From Cantharellus purpuraceus (Eukaryota; Basidiomycota; Agaricomycetes; Cantharellales; Hydnaceae): a DNA stretch of 64,000 nt. The stretch is from positions 3,906,001 to 3,970,000 of the forward strand of contig JALBUN010000023.1 of the NCBI GenBank assembly GCA_025174535.1, written 5' to 3'. The notes below the pieces were generated by a model. That model saw only the letters and a program-made list of their open reading frames with translations. It made no database searches and was not told the DNA's origin. Positions 47,955 to 60,405 of the stretch are shown here, one piece after another. Within the stretch, counting starts at the first letter, position 1, and each line of letters starts with the position of its first letter. A program made the position numbers and the translations under genes.

Positions 47955-48725
47955 GTGCGTCCTAGACGCATGCCAGAGACGCTCTGTCCACACCATGACA
48001 CCAGCATGGGTCTGAGACGCACATGAGAGAACACTCACCACACCACGACACCAGCATGCGTCTGAGACGCACATGAGAGAACGCCGTCTACACCAGGACA
48101 CCAGTATGCGTCTGAGACGCACGTGAGTGAACACCATATACACCATGACACCGGCATGCGTCTGAGACGCACGTGAGTGAACGCCGTCTACACCAGGACA
48201 CCAGTATGCGTCTGAGACGCACGTGAGTGAACGCCATCTACACCACAACACCGGCATGCGTCTGAGACGCATGTGAGTGAACACTCTCCACACCACAACA
48301 CCGGCATGCGTCTGAGATGCACATGAGAGAACGTCATATACACCATGACACCGGTATGCGTCTGAGACGCACATGAGAGAACGTCATATACACCACGACA
48401 CTGGTATGCGTCTGAGACGCACGTGAGTGAACGCCATATACACCATGACACCGGTATGCGTCTGAGACGCACGTGAGAGAACATCATATACACCATGACA
48501 CCGGTATGCGTCTGAGACGCACGTGAGAGAACGCCATATACACCAGGACACCGGTATGCATCTGAGACACACGTGAGAGAACGTCATATACACCATGACA
48601 CCGGTATGCGTCTGAGACGCACATGAGAGAACGTCATATACACCATGACACCGGTATGCGTCTGAGACGCACGGAGAGAACGCCATCCACACCACGACAC
48701 CGGCATGCGTCCCAGACGCATATTG
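47955..48725 (+). repeat. 50-bp minisatellite with palindromic core, about 15 units
   Basis: The core TCTGAGACGC recurs at 48011, 48061, 48111 and so on to 48661, exactly 50 bp apart; a variant precedes it at 47961 and diverged units follow near 48710, 48760 and 48820. The core TGCGTCT-G-AGACGCA is a 7-bp palindrome with one central base. Units differ by scattered substitutions. Every frame of the - strand is open through the array because the unit has no stop codon there; these long Cys-rich frames are not taken as genes. Confidence 0.92.
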
Positions 48726-48869
48726 GAAAACACCTGTGCGAATGATGACACCAGTGTGCATCAGAGATGCACACTGGAGCACATCTGTCCATGCTCTGGT
48801 AATTGTTATTTACATGTGCGTCTGAGACGCATGGCGATGTTGTGGCCATGTTGGAGTTTTCAGATGAGT

Positions 48870-50217
48870 GTCCACGACGGATGGGTGATGGAGGTGCTGT
48901 CAGACATGCGCTATTGATTTGAATTTTAGTCCCGGATAGCACAAAGCGTCAATGAGTCTGTTTACATGCAAGGGATGCTCGCTCTGTTCATCGGACTCTT
49001 CCTACTGACCAGACTACTGGTGATCATACACAGCCTGTTGAGATCTCACATCCCGGACCCCTGGGTGCGGACCTGAGCCATGAGCTGATGACCACCCTCA
49101 CCCGCCATCCCGATGTACCGATGTGCGCTCAGATGAGAGACAGCTGATGAGAGGCCAGAAATGATGGGGTTCCTGTGAGCTGGAGTGGGGATAGAGACGA
49201 GCTGAGGGATATGAGGGTGGTGGGATAAAAGTAAGATACAGTAAGATCTGAGGTACAATGGTCTCTGGCTGGTTTATTATAGTACTATGTGAGTGGGATA
49301 TAGTTGGGGTTTGGATAGAAATGTGGATATGGCCCGGCATGGATGGGAGGGAGCCCCGCGCTGTACAGTGGGGCCAATGGATTCACGGACAACTAGTCTC
49401 TGGCCAACGGGATCTGATGGATGACTCTGACGCGCTGGCGACCCCTAAACCTGCTGGTCCAGCACTGAGGGCTACGGCCAGTCGCAGCAGGGTGTTGTGG
49501 CCATATATCCCACAGTAGGCCATATATCCCACAGTAGGCCAGCCCTCCCGCAGGATACGCTGGGCACCCACGGGTGAAGATTGCCATTGGCCTGAGGTCA
49601 GGACCCCGCTGCGCACGGTTGATTCGGTCACCGGGACGCAGGATGGGCTTCCCGCGATGATGTGCTGTGGATGGACGGGGTGCTCTGGAAGGCTGTGTTT
49701 GCGTGACTTGTGAGGAGAATGAGGATGGGGTTGATGTGGGAGGTAACTCCCCCCGTCCATCTTCATTTCACCCGCATACACTATACTCTCCCTCACTCAC
49801 TCCCCAAAGGACACACACATTGTTGCCACCTATTTGGGGGGTGATATCATATCAAACCCTCTCTCTCTTTCTCTTATACCGGAATTTCCTTTATTTTACC
49901 ACACACGCCTGAGCTTTGGGCATAAAAAGACACTATACGAAAGGGAAAAAAACCCCAAGTGTACGTTACATACGTACGTGTCGTATGTGTTGTGTATTCT
50001 CTTTCGTATATGGTCGAATGGTCCTTCCATGGCAACAACCGAAGACGGTGTGCTCCACCATACCTCGTGTTGTCCTTATATATTCACGCATCACCGTGCT
50101 GCATGCTCAAAAGACCCTGCTCCGGCTCCACCCAAACCCCTGTCTGATCTCATACACACAACGACCGTGCCTTGCTCTTTAGCAGTGAGAGATCCAACCA
50201 AACACCCCCTCCTCTGC
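48870..50217. other. No gene seen
   Basis: The stretch includes a 20-bp direct duplication of GGCCATATATCCCACAGTA (about 49500-49539). A - strand frame at 49796-49383 reads through it and has no recognisable domain. Confidence 0.4.
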
Positions 50218-52319
50218 TCAAAACTCTGACCCGCCAAGCGGATCCTCATCCTCGTCCATATCCCCCTCCTGAATCTCCTTCGCAAGCTCCTTCTCTCTCT
50301 CCCTCGCACCCTCCGCCGCAGCCAGCTCTTTCCGGTGCGCATTAAGCGGATACCGCATCGCCTGAGAATCCCCGATCAGATGATCATGATATCTGCGGAG
50401 TAACCAACACCACCTCACCTTGACACTCTCATTATGCAGCCCGAGGCAAAACCCGATCCTGCGATTAAACGCCTCGCTAGCCTCGGCTCCATACGCACCC
50501 TTGTTCCCAGATCCACACTCCATCCACCCTCGCTCATGCACAACCCTGTCAAAGCCACGACACGAACACGTCAATATCGCGCCATGTTTACGGGAGGCAA
50601 CACGCACCGTCCCTCAATGACACCGTCCCGAATAGCCTTGCCCACAATATACTCGGCATCCTCTTCCGAATCAAGATGCAACTTGACACAAATCTCACGC
50701 AGTGATATCCGCGAATATGAAAGCGACAGCCGGCGGATGCCTGTCCCAAAACACCTCAGCAACACGCGTGCAACCGAGCTCTGCGCTTACCCGTCTTGAT
50801 CACATTCTGACGCAGACGGAGGATGAGCGTGTAGGTCTTGTCGGCCGCAAACGTGGCGCTGTACGTTGACAGCGTCGTTTGGAACTGAGAAAGGGAACCC
50901 GTGCGAACGGCTAGACGTGGCCAGTCGTTCAGCCATAGCCTCCTGTAACAAAAACATGCGCTCATCACCTTTGACAATTTCAAAGTAACCTTCAAGAGCC
51001 TTCCTCAGGACTGGCTGACGGAAGGTGCCACGTTCGGGAATATCTCCCATAAGCAGCTCCACCACCACAAGCCACTTGTGCGCCTTTGTAACAAGGATTC
51101 ATAATGAGGACTGCCGACCGGTGCACGGTCTGCTCACCTCTTGCCAGAATCCAGGTGCTTGCTCCGCCCTAGGAGCACGCCTGACGGCTTGGAGAAGATG
51201 GTTATGCGCAAGCGTATACGACAGCTCAATAGCACGAATGCGGCCCACGTAGTACAAATACCTGGCCAGCTGAGCAGGTGAAGACGTCGAACCAGAGAGC
51301 AGTTGATTCAATGACGAGGACGTGCCATTCGAGTTTGTGGTGTTGGCAGATGGCGAGGTACCGGAAGTGGCAGTTGCAGAGGAAACCGAGGAATCGGGAT
51401 ACACGATTTTGGAGAGGAACGTCGATGCAGCAGTGTAGGAAGACGTGAGGAGGTATGAGCGGAGGATTAGGTTGATGAGCGTCGCAAGGGTTTCAGTGTC
51501 GTGACGCAATGAAGCTGTTCGCTGGGCATTGAGCAAAAGACTGATGCAACACATGTCAAAAGTAATACACGAGTGCGAAAAGTTCACACGTACGGTCGCA
51601 ATTCGCTCAAGTCGCCCCCCAGCTCGTACGCGCGTCCCGCCGCACTCCAGACCTTGGCAGCCATGGGATCCAAGCTACGTCTATTGAACGACTGCATTCT
51701 TTCTACGGTTTCGTGTGCCAGCGAAATGCTCCTGGCGTAGAGCTCCTTTGCGTTGTCCGCAGGCTTCCTGACCCTCGAGTCGCCGGCCCGTTGTCTGGGT
51801 AAGCCAGATGCCTTGTCAAGGAGATGGTAAATTACGAGAAGTCTAAGATAAATTTCAGATTCCGGTAGAGGTTCAGCTTGTGACTTTGTCGACGTGTGCC
51901 CGCGCGTTCCAGACGAGTCAATGTCCATGGATGCCGTCTCTGCTGCTGCTGACGAAGAGGTTGATATCCACGAGAGCAATGTTCGCCTTTTGGCGGCATC
52001 TGCAAACGGTCGTGAGTGTGTCGCACGAGAAAAGACGAGGTGTAACAATCGCACCTTTCACGTAGACGTCCGCGATAGCTTCGCGCAGCACCTTGTCATC
52101 CATCCGTCGTCGCAAATGTGTCAAGCTTCTAAGGACCCTATGCGTAAACCGTGGCTCAAGAGTCGACACGGCACGCTCTATGAGAGTGATATTTGACTTG
52201 ATCTCTTCGACCGGTGACGGCGGCTGCGGCTGCGGCTTTGGACTCGTCGACCCCGTCTTGTTATCTGCGCTAGACTCCACATCCTTCATCTCCACGTCCT
52301 TCACATTCGACTTTGGCAT
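50218..52319 (-). CDS. RPN3: 26S proteasome regulatory subunit RPN3 (PSMD3)
   Basis: RPN3 is a PCI-domain scaffold of the 19S lid, needed for degradation of ubiquitinated proteins. The N-terminus ([13 protein letters not shown]) is charged, followed by [19 protein letters not shown]. Later exons give [67 protein letters not shown] and [16 protein letters not shown], all diagnostic of the family. A PCI domain at the C-terminal side ([20 protein letters not shown]) precedes a short acidic tail ending [13 protein letters not shown] Ser/Thr/Asn-rich insert (about 51400-51290) is longer than usual. About seven short introns. The gene is divergent from the Afi1-like gene. Confidence 0.94.
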
Positions 52320-52560
52320 CCTATTCGGTCAAGTGGAAGAGGTTGAAAGTGGGCAAAGCTGACGCGTCTTGGAATGATTACGTAAACGAGTACATAACCA
52401 AAAGCTGGGACGTACTGGACGTCCTGGGACCAACTACCCGAGCTTATTTTGTGCAAACAGCACCAACCCTCATCATTGCCTTTGGACAGTGCACGGGCTA
52501 TTTCGCGCAGTCGACGGGTGTATTCTGACGAGTCGCGAACAGTTGGCAACGGCTCGACCA
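52320..52560. promoter_or_regulatory. Divergent promoter of RPN3 and the Afi1-like gene
   Basis: Only about 240 bp separate the RPN3 start from the Afi1-like start I chose, or 170 bp if the upstream in-frame frame start at 52489 is used. The two promoters therefore overlap. No specific element is assigned. Confidence 0.5.
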
Positions 52561-55384
52561 ATGGTTGGGCGCCGCTCTGCACGACATGTGTCCTTTGTCC
52601 TCCTCGCAGAGTTTGACATTGATTCCGGCGCGAACCTGACACGCCAGTTTCCGCAGCCCTTGGGCGTCGCAAACGATCAGTGAGTGCCCTTGGTCTAGCC
52701 TTTGCAGTATACAGCTCATCTGGTGCTAGGCTGGTCGCTGAACTCATGATTCCCGACGGTGTGCATAGCCAGCAGGAGGATTGGACGATATTCATGCTTA
52801 ATCAAACGCCCGATAGCATCGTGGAACCCGTCATCGCAGATGCAGACTCTGTGAACGGCAACGAATCAGACCAAGATGATACGGAGCTGCTATATGTGCT
52901 TAATCTGGTGCGCACAAAGCATGACAAGACCTTGCGAAGGCTAGTTGTTTGTTTCTCTCTCTTTTCTCTCTCTCGCATTTCTTATCCTTCAATATAGAGG
53001 CGCTGTAGTCAAGGCTCTGGCGATATGCACACGACATCCATTCATCCAGTTATTCAAGGTTCCTGTCTTTCTCAACGTAGCCTCTCAAGTCCTCTAATCA
53101 TCTTGGTTATCAGCCCGTTCTGTGGTTAGCTCTTCAAGAATACTTCAATGACCCTTCGGATGACTGTATCACGCGCCTCTACGATGCTATCAATGCGATG
53201 GATATCTCGCTTGCACCCACCCTCTCGCGAAATGAAAGGCTCATCATGCGCGCGTCAGAACGGAAGGATGTCTTTGCAGAAAAATTCATCGCTCGGATGA
53301 CGGAGTCTGTGCCTGCGGAAGAAGACGGAACGGTGAACGGATCGGTCTCCTCGCATTCACAATCAGCTATCAACCTCTCTACGCGCTCCCGGACAGATAG
53401 TTTGAAAAGCGACAACTCCAGCCGGTCGGCTGAGGGGTCTAACGCGTCCGTGGGCAGCAGCGCTGTCTGGGTAGGGGAAGGGAGCGCAAACGGTCATCAA
53501 GATACTCCGAGGGCGCGAGCATCATTGGATGATGGGTCCTATGTCCATCATTTCGCGACCATGTCCGTAGATTCCCACGCACCTTCATCCCACCGCATCG
53601 GACCGTCCCTAGACACGCATTTTTTCGAGACGACTATCACATACAAGAAAACAAAGTTAAACATTCGGCTACCGCTCTCTACATTTCCCGAAGAAGTTGG
53701 AGACGTACGTGCTTTGCGTTCGTTTGGCCTTGACTGCCTAACGTCTGTAGCAGTACTCGTTAATAGAACTCATTCGGACATTCTCTGCTCCTGGGGCTAC
53801 TGTGTCAGGTCCACTTCACTCGCATTTGCATACCAATGGCTCTCTGACGCACCCTATCATCCTTCTCTTCAACGCGCTTATCACCGGAAAGCGGATCATC
53901 TTTTTGGGATATGGTAAGCCAGCTCATCTAGTGGCCAACTACGTGCTCGCTGCATGTGCGCTTGGTTCTGGCTGCGGCTGTGTCCTGCGCGGCTTCACTG
54001 CTCGTGCATTCCCCTACACAAGCTTGGCTCATGAGGCCTCCCTCCAGTCTGTGTAAGTAACGATCATTAATGCATATACATCGCTGCCTGCTTCCTTGTT
54101 CTCATCTTCCGTCTAGCCCAGACTTCATTGCGGGCGTGACTAATCCGATTTTCGAGACCATGCCAATTTGGGATGTACTGTGTAACATCGAGACTCGCAA
54201 GATCAGCGTTAACAAAGACATTGGGTCGGCCCCTCCTCCACCGTCCCTGTTCCCCACACCTCCGCCCATTGTTCTGCGGTCTGGCACGGTCAGATCCGAA
54301 GGGTCAGGGTATGACGAGGATGTTGTAGGACGGGCGCCTAGTCAGAAGGAGGGCAAGGACCCAGGAGGGAGAGACTTTGTTGCCAAATCTGATAATCCTG
54401 ATAACCTGTTCATGGAAGATGTATGTCGCGTTCTCTTTGCCGTAGCGTCGCAGTTTAACGTGGGACATCTGTGCTGCAGATCTTGGCAGCGATCTCATAT
54501 CATTTTGGGGAATCGCTGGTGCGCACGCGGTTCACCGAGTATGCAATGCGGTTCCTTAGGATCGCGGCGCGTTATGAGGAGGAGTTCTTGGGTTCGACGA
54601 GTATTGGATACCCCAGCTCGTTGTTCGAATTTCCCAATGCTAATGAACCAGGGGGAAGGTTAGGCGGCGGGTTGTCGTTCATGGATGAGATGTCCGGTGG
54701 AAAGGAGTTGTTGGCTAATGCAAGTCGCATAGAAGGTTGGCGGCATACAAAAAGTTATGAGTATTATAAGATGGTTTGTTCCTCATTGCTGACCTTTATT
54801 CGTATCAATGACGCGTGTTTCAGGATTTTCAACATCATTTGGAAACCAGGGCAATACAAGGGTTTGATGTCATGCACCAGCTATGGCGAATGCGGCATGC
54901 TAAGAACATGCCTGATGCTGAGGTGGATCTGATCCTCCGGACCTTGGTGGACTCTGTGCAGACGTACGAGCAGGTCGTCGAGGTAAAATAGCCTTCGCGT
55001 ATACCTGATATCATTCTTACCTTCGCCGCATAGCTCTTATCGCTATTACCATCTCATGCTGGTGGCCTCATGCCTATCAGCTTTGGACTCTTCCATCAAC
55101 AAGAGGCTATTCGTGAACTGGCCGTTGAATTATTGAACACACTTCGTGCATATCCTGTGCGTTTCTCGTTTGTTTGAATGTTTGTTATCAAAACTTAGGT
55201 GATTCTGCAGATTGGCGTTCAGTTCCTTCAAAGTCTGAACCACTTTCACAAGTACGCGTACGTGCGTCAGGCTCACGCGCGTGAAGCACGCATGACGCGG
55301 GACCAAGGCCAACTCTACCCGCCATCGTTTCCCAACTCGCGGACACCCTCCAATCGAAGCGAGTCTAGTCTGGGTGCAGGATAA
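52561..55384 (+). CDS. AFI1: Afi1/SPA-domain protein (DENN-related, Arf3-linked trafficking)
   Basis: Yeast Afi1 binds the GTPase Arf3 and helps cell polarity; the family has a DENN-like fold. The protein opens [20 protein letters not shown], the hallmark Afi1 docking motif. After an intron (GTGAGT at 52682, acceptor GGTGCTAG) comes [20 protein letters not shown]. Later parts are [11 protein letters not shown], a Ser/Asn-rich insert at 53300-53560, [19 protein letters not shown], then [20 protein letters not shown] and [20 protein letters not shown], the SPA/DENN core. A C-terminal helical part ends [20 protein letters not shown]. About nine exons are readable and no lesion is seen. Exon 1 could begin at 52489 by an in-frame extension, but conservation supports 52561. 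Confidence 0.88.
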
Positions 55385-55710
55385 TCTTTCCGTGGGTCTT
55401 CTATCGCGTATGGACAGTTTGTTGGGAGGCTATCCTATGTGTTTCGTTGCTTAATCTCACTGACTTGGTATCATACTTTTGGTCATGCATGGTCACTTTG
55501 TTCTTATTGTCCCTTTTGGTTGCATGATAAATGTAACTGTATTTTTATGACTGGTGCAGGCCCCCGGTATACACGTTCTTATGGCCGTAATAAGAATGGT
55601 TGCGCATGGGTGCATGACGCAATGTCGCGCGGGGCTGTGATCATGGTGCAAAGAGTCGGTCTAAATTCTACGATGGCCAGTCGGTTCAACGTATGTGCTA
55701 GGTGATGCAA
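55385..55710. other. Convergent intergenic region
   Basis: The stretch lies between the 3' ends of the Afi1-like gene and the metacaspase gene; it presumably holds both transcript ends. No other feature is seen. Confidence 0.5.
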
Positions 55711-57495
55711 TTAAAACGTGGACTCACGGGCTTTTGATGACTCCCAAGCTTTTGAGATGTTTTTAAAAAATCCCATTAACACATGACTAGGCCAGTGAAA
55801 ACATACCTGTGGCTCCTGAATAACCCAGTCGTTTGGTGGGAGAGAACTGTTTACCCTGTGGCAACTAAGCTTAATGTCATTGCTATCACGAAGTAAGTAA
55901 TACCATATACAGGAGTTGGCGGAGCACTTACCCAAGGCATTGAAGGATTTCTCTGTAGGTTCGATAGGGATTTTTTTCTGTTATACAGTGAACTTGGAAT
56001 CCTCAACCCATACGGAATGGAAATACGTACTCAGAGTCGTTACGAATGCCTACCGATGGAAGAATTAGGTTACGTTTGGGATAAGGAAAGTTAGCGGCTT
56101 ACTAACCTCCACCATCACGCCGCCGTAAACATATTCGCCCTTCTCGATTGAATACGTTTCAAACCCATTTTGTCCATCAGCGCATGCAGACCAGGAGACC
56201 TTGATAGCATAGTTGATTTGATTGAGGTTCCTTTTAGCAATATTCGGCCCCCCACTCACAACATCTTTCAAGGGAGCTTGATCATGCACTTCATGATCAA
56301 AGGTCTCACCACGTACTATCCAAGAGCCATGCCTCCAGCCGATACCTCTACATGGTCGTCGAGAATTTGCCGCAAAGTCTGATGCTGTTCCGAGCTTGAG
56401 CTGCTGGTTTGAAAGGATGTACAAGATAAAGGGTGATACCTAATGGGCCCCTCCCTATCTGATCGGGATCAAGGACGCTGGAGAAACTTTGAGGACGAGA
56501 ATATGGAAGTAAGGAGACGCCATCTTCAGAATCGACATCCATTTGAGCAGCTGATAGTGGGCTTGCTGTTCTAACTGTCGAGATAATGTGCCCTTCAAAT
56601 GCATTCGGAAGAAACGGGGGACCGCAAAAGCGCGTATATGGAAGATCCAGGATGGTTCCCGAATGGCAGGTATCAAATAGAGCCTTTCAAACCGTCAGCC
56701 ACCATAAATGCCTTCGATGGAGCGGTGCACTCATTCGTACAGTCAATCGGCAACTGGGGGGCAACCGTTGAACAAGAATTTCATTCATCTCCTGAGAAGT
56801 TCATGAGTCGATATGACCTGGTGCACATCATTTGACGCCATTATTACGCACATCGTCCGTGATTATATTACTGTACCGGTCGCGATCATCTTCACGTCGA
56901 TATTCGTCAAGCTGCCAGTCTATTGGCAAAATAACTATATCCCATCTGTTCCATTTCAGGGAGAGACCACACGGGGAAACAACTTACTTTCATCCAAGCC
57001 ATCGTCTTCTGTACCATTGAGGTTGGTAATCTGATCGCCATGTCCAGCATCTGGCCATTAATGATGCTCCATCACTAGGTTCATTGTAACATAGATATAG
57101 CCGGTTACTTACAAAAGAAAAACAAATTATCACCAGGTCTTGCATCATCAATCAGAGCATTCATGGCAGACAGCTAGGATTATGTCAACAAGTGTGCTGC
57201 ATTATTCGACCCAAGTCAGACGCACTATGTTCGCTCTGGTGGGTCTCGTGTAACCTTCTGCGTCAAGCAAAATGGTGACGTCCTTGTAGTCATAATAAGC
57301 TTTAATAAATTGAGCGAAAAGAGAGCATCAACATAGCAGCTAGCAGGACGAACCTGTGAGCAAGTTAACGATCTTTGACACATCGTTGTGTGACCCTACC
57401 AACGTAAAATCGGGGGGATTGCCAAGGGGTCCGCGTTGATTGTCATATGCGATCCCCACGCAGAGGGCTTTCTTGCGTATATTCGCGGGGAACAT
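55711..57495 (-). CDS. Metacaspase (peptidase C14), many short exons
   Basis: Metacaspases are Cys proteases that cut after Arg or Lys and act in stress and cell-death responses. ATG at 57495 begins MFPANIRKKALCVGIAYD. Splicing by eye gives the usual order: VTILLDAEG, a TRANI-LSAMNALI-type join, DARPGDNLFFFYAGHGDQ with the catalytic His, NLNGTEDDGLDEVILPIDW, NIITDDEMNEILVQRLPP, and LFDTCHSGTILDLPY with the catalytic Cys. After that come VSWSACADGQNGFE and AFVTTL near the C-terminus. Both dyad residues are present, so the enzyme looks active. There is no long Pro/Gln-rich prodomain before the caspase domain. Roughly eleven exons, several under 70 nt, make the model approximate at its 3' end, where the stop at 55711 is inferred. 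Confidence 0.82.
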
Positions 57496-57859
57496 GGTTC
57501 TGGTCGCAGCCAGGTCTCTGTGGTCGAATTATATATTACTGGACATTCGGGTGCGCACAAGGTGTAGGTATAAGGGTGTCGAAGCATGTTGGTATGAAGA
57601 CAATCGTCTTGTGAGAGTCGCCTTTGTGATTCTTAAGCTGTAGATGGGTCATTATAACCTGATGGAAACCCGTCACGCGTCGTTAGTTACCTAGATATTG
57701 TATTTTTCTGGTTTGCGACGCGTTTGCCATTGTTCCCTTCCACCTTCTCTGAACCATGAGATTTGATATGAGATATCGATTTGCTATTATGTCTCATGTC
57801 GGGACCGATCCACGCGGAGACATACTGAGATGCAGCGAAACTGCGAACTGGTGGAAAGG
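57496..57859. other. No gene seen
   Basis: This is the upstream region of the metacaspase gene. Only chance frames occur. Confidence 0.45.
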
Positions 57860-58357
57860 TTTTGAGCGCTAAAGTGCTGATGCGGATGGCCTAGCACCGG
57901 AAGACCGAGAACTGGAAGCACCTGCAGTGTTCGTCCTAGCCTCCGTGAGGGCATTCTCGAGCTCACGGATGCGCTTATCCTGCTTCTCACAGTAACAGTC
58001 TGACAGCAGTTATCTCTCCAAGGTGAGATTCGTCACTGAAACAAATCCTGGTTGAACAAGGTTTACGTACATGCCATACAACCGATGTTTTATCACCAAC
58101 AGACATACGCCTTTGACGGTAGTCCTCCGCCTTCTTCTCGCGACCACTCTTCCATGAGAACTTGCAGGACGTTATCAATAATAACCAGAAACGCATCAGG
58201 TGAGTATCCGATTATTCGACAAGCTCGCAGATCTAAAACGCCGGCAGACCATTAAGGAGCAGGATAAGCGCATCCGTGGGCTCGAGAATGCTCTCACGGA
58301 TACCAAGAAGAACACGGAAGGGACCCCCACTTCTAGGTCTTTCGGTGCAGCATAGGC
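57860..58357. repeat. Inverted duplication of a coiled-coil coding fragment
   Basis: The - strand at about 57988-57862 and the + strand at about 58254-58357 encode alignable peptides: KQDKRIRELENALTEART and KEQDKRIRGLENALTDTK, followed by Ser/Thr/Gly-rich tails and a stop. They face each other across about 260 bp. The arm sequence is predicted coiled coil by its heptad pattern. Upstream on the - strand (58196-58075) lies REKKAEDYRQRRMSVGDK, which may belong to the same former gene. Neither arm has a clear start, so both are probably fragments. Confidence 0.6.
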
Positions 58358-59328
58358 AGACACGGCGGGGCACAGTTTCCACGCATCCCACACACAAGGC
58401 TCATGTCAGCTGCCGTTGACCACCGTGCACACTGACGATGAGTAGGGATCTTAGTCATTATGTTCGGTATGGTAATAGTCCCTTCTCTGAAGGACATTGT
58501 GATGACGGGGGCCAGCTCGCACGTGATCACCATAGAAGACATGTTCAGGGATCACCCCTTCTAAAGCAGCGATTTTGCCGAAGCGTACACCGGTGAGAAT
58601 AGGGAGGGAGTGTAACGACCTACCAGTGGGTCACAGACGGATCTCTCACAACTCCCACAACTACTCAGACCCGTAGGAGAGTGACTGCCGTTTTCACAAT
58701 GTCAGATAAGGAGAAGTTTTTGACCCCAAGCCTCACTTGTTTCAACTTGCTCTATTAGTTGCTCCGAGTACACAAATGACTCCGCTTCGCGTTTTACATA
58801 TTTTGAACGCCGCAAATGCTGATGCTGATGGTCACTTGCTATTCTTCTCAAATCTTACTTTGAGGATGGCTGGAAATTGTTCCGCTAATTCTAGTTCTGC
58901 AATATCTCATTCTCCTAGAGGGCATATGAGTGTTGTAGCCTTGTAGGACTGGTAAGCGACTGGCTGCAAGGGAAGATGACGTCGAAGATGGTGTATTATC
59001 ACCACTGATCTACCTTGTGAAGGCTCGTGCTACCCAAGGGTACAAAGCCAGGTAAGCGACTCTTCAATGAAATGATAGTTGTACACTGTCACAGGAGTCT
59101 GAAGGGCATATTTGGCGATCCAACAAACCCCTGGCGCAAAGACACGATTCTGGAAGTATAAAGCATTCTTGCAGTAGTTCGTGCACGAAGCTCATCGTGC
59201 AGCTGATGATATATGTTGACCGAGGACACCGACAATGGTTTGTAAGAGATACTCCAAGTATTCCACTTTAGGTCTTCCAAGCAATGCCGGGATGCCATAT
59301 TGACATATCAAAGGTCGAGTGCCTATGG
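58358..59328. other. No gene supported
   Basis: Short frames on both strands lack motifs. A - strand frame at 59298-59089 (69 codons) may be part of a decayed gene, but nothing supports it. Confidence 0.35.
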
Positions 59329-60168
59329 CTACTCACTAAGAACAATGCCTTTACAACTTCTAATATATGTTGTGGCAATTAAAAGTCCTTTTTTACCGCT
59401 AGACACTACGGACAAGTGTGCAATACCTAAATGGAGTGATAGACAGTCTTCAAACGACAAAGGGTTACACCGAAGCCCTGACGTGTCGCTTAGGTGGAAG
59501 AGAATCAAATAATAGTCGTGAGAGCTTCCAAGGCAGATTTGATGGAGCTGATGAAGTTCAACAGCCGTAACCGAGTTTGTTCTGCGTGCAAACAAAAAGC
59601 GGAGGAGTTCATGAGTGATGACGCGAAACAAGAACAATAAAATAAAGCGAAGCAGAGAGGCTTGGATGAGTTGTAGTCGGCGATTCCGTTGCCTACCAAA
59701 GAAGGGGAACCTGCCTTGTTCTTCTTCCGTCCTTTTGACTTGTTCCATGCGGTCTACAAGAGCGTCTCCAGTGGCGTCTTGTTCTGAAACAGGTCGTGCC
59801 AATGCCCATGCGCGCACTTCGAGCATAGCAGACAACAACATATCATTGAACTCTGCAAAGAAGTGGTAAAGGTTCAGACATTGGCATAGTCTCGCGATTC
59901 AGAATGGTAGCATATTCGGAGAGCATGTATTGGACATTGTGCATTATCGTTTCTATTTCGTGCACGAGATTGCAGTGATGCTGAACATACCAGCTTCATA
60001 CTGCGACAATCGGGTAAATTCAGTGTCATAAGCCAGCGTAACACTCTGAACGTCCAAGGACTTGAAGGGCGTTCTTAAGCCTTCCTCAATGCTTTTTTTC
60101 TTTTCATCTTGGGTAGAAGATGTTTGCTGAGGGGAATTGAGGGGTGTGGGAGCTTGGCTCGAAGTCAT
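59329..60168 (-). CDS. Hypothetical protein, at least 120 aa, 3' end uncertain
   Basis: Exon 1 (60168-59991) begins MTSSQAPTPLNSPQQTSS, and a 138-nt intron (GTATGT...TTTGCAG) leads to exon 2 from 59852; the join reads SQYEAEFNDMLLSAMLEV in frame. The encoded protein has an acidic-polar N-terminus, an amphipathic EQVKRTEEEQ stretch and a hydrophobic segment LLRFILLFLF that could anchor a membrane. Beyond about 59640 two frames look equally likely, so the C-terminus is unknown; the longest continuous frame stops at 59329. I recognise no family. It is divergent from the COPA gene. Confidence 0.5.
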
Positions 60169-60405
60169 GGTAGTCTGACAGGGAGTGCTAGACAAGACCA
60201 AACAGTAGCCCACTACAATACATAGGCGTTCTCCCTCCACGTATCAACAGTGTCCTGCTCGTTGTGTTCAACGATTCCTATCTGCGCAGGATCGTTGTGA
60301 TTCTGACTATACACCAACTCGGGTTCTCTTTATAGTCAATTTTAAGAACCTTCTACCCAACGCCACTTTCCCTCTGGCCCAACTTTACCTGCTTCCCACG
60401 CGCGC
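60169..60405. promoter_or_regulatory. Divergent promoter of the hypothetical gene and COPA
   Basis: 237 bp between two start codons on opposite strands. TTTATAGTCAA at about 60329-60339 is a weak TATA candidate on the COPA side. Confidence 0.45.

Noticed and set aside
47955..48725. CRISPR-like array
   Set aside because: The repeat is regular, but the intervening bases are also repeated with minor variation rather than unique, there are no cas genes, and the DNA is fungal.
47895..48942. Long Cys-rich ORFs on the - strand
   Set aside because: They are the three frames of the 50-bp minisatellite, which lacks stop codons on that strand. No start, splice site or domain supports translation.
49383..49796. 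137-codon frame on the - strand
   Set aside because: It crosses a 20-bp direct duplication and contains no recognisable domain; a chance frame in GC-richer DNA is likelier.
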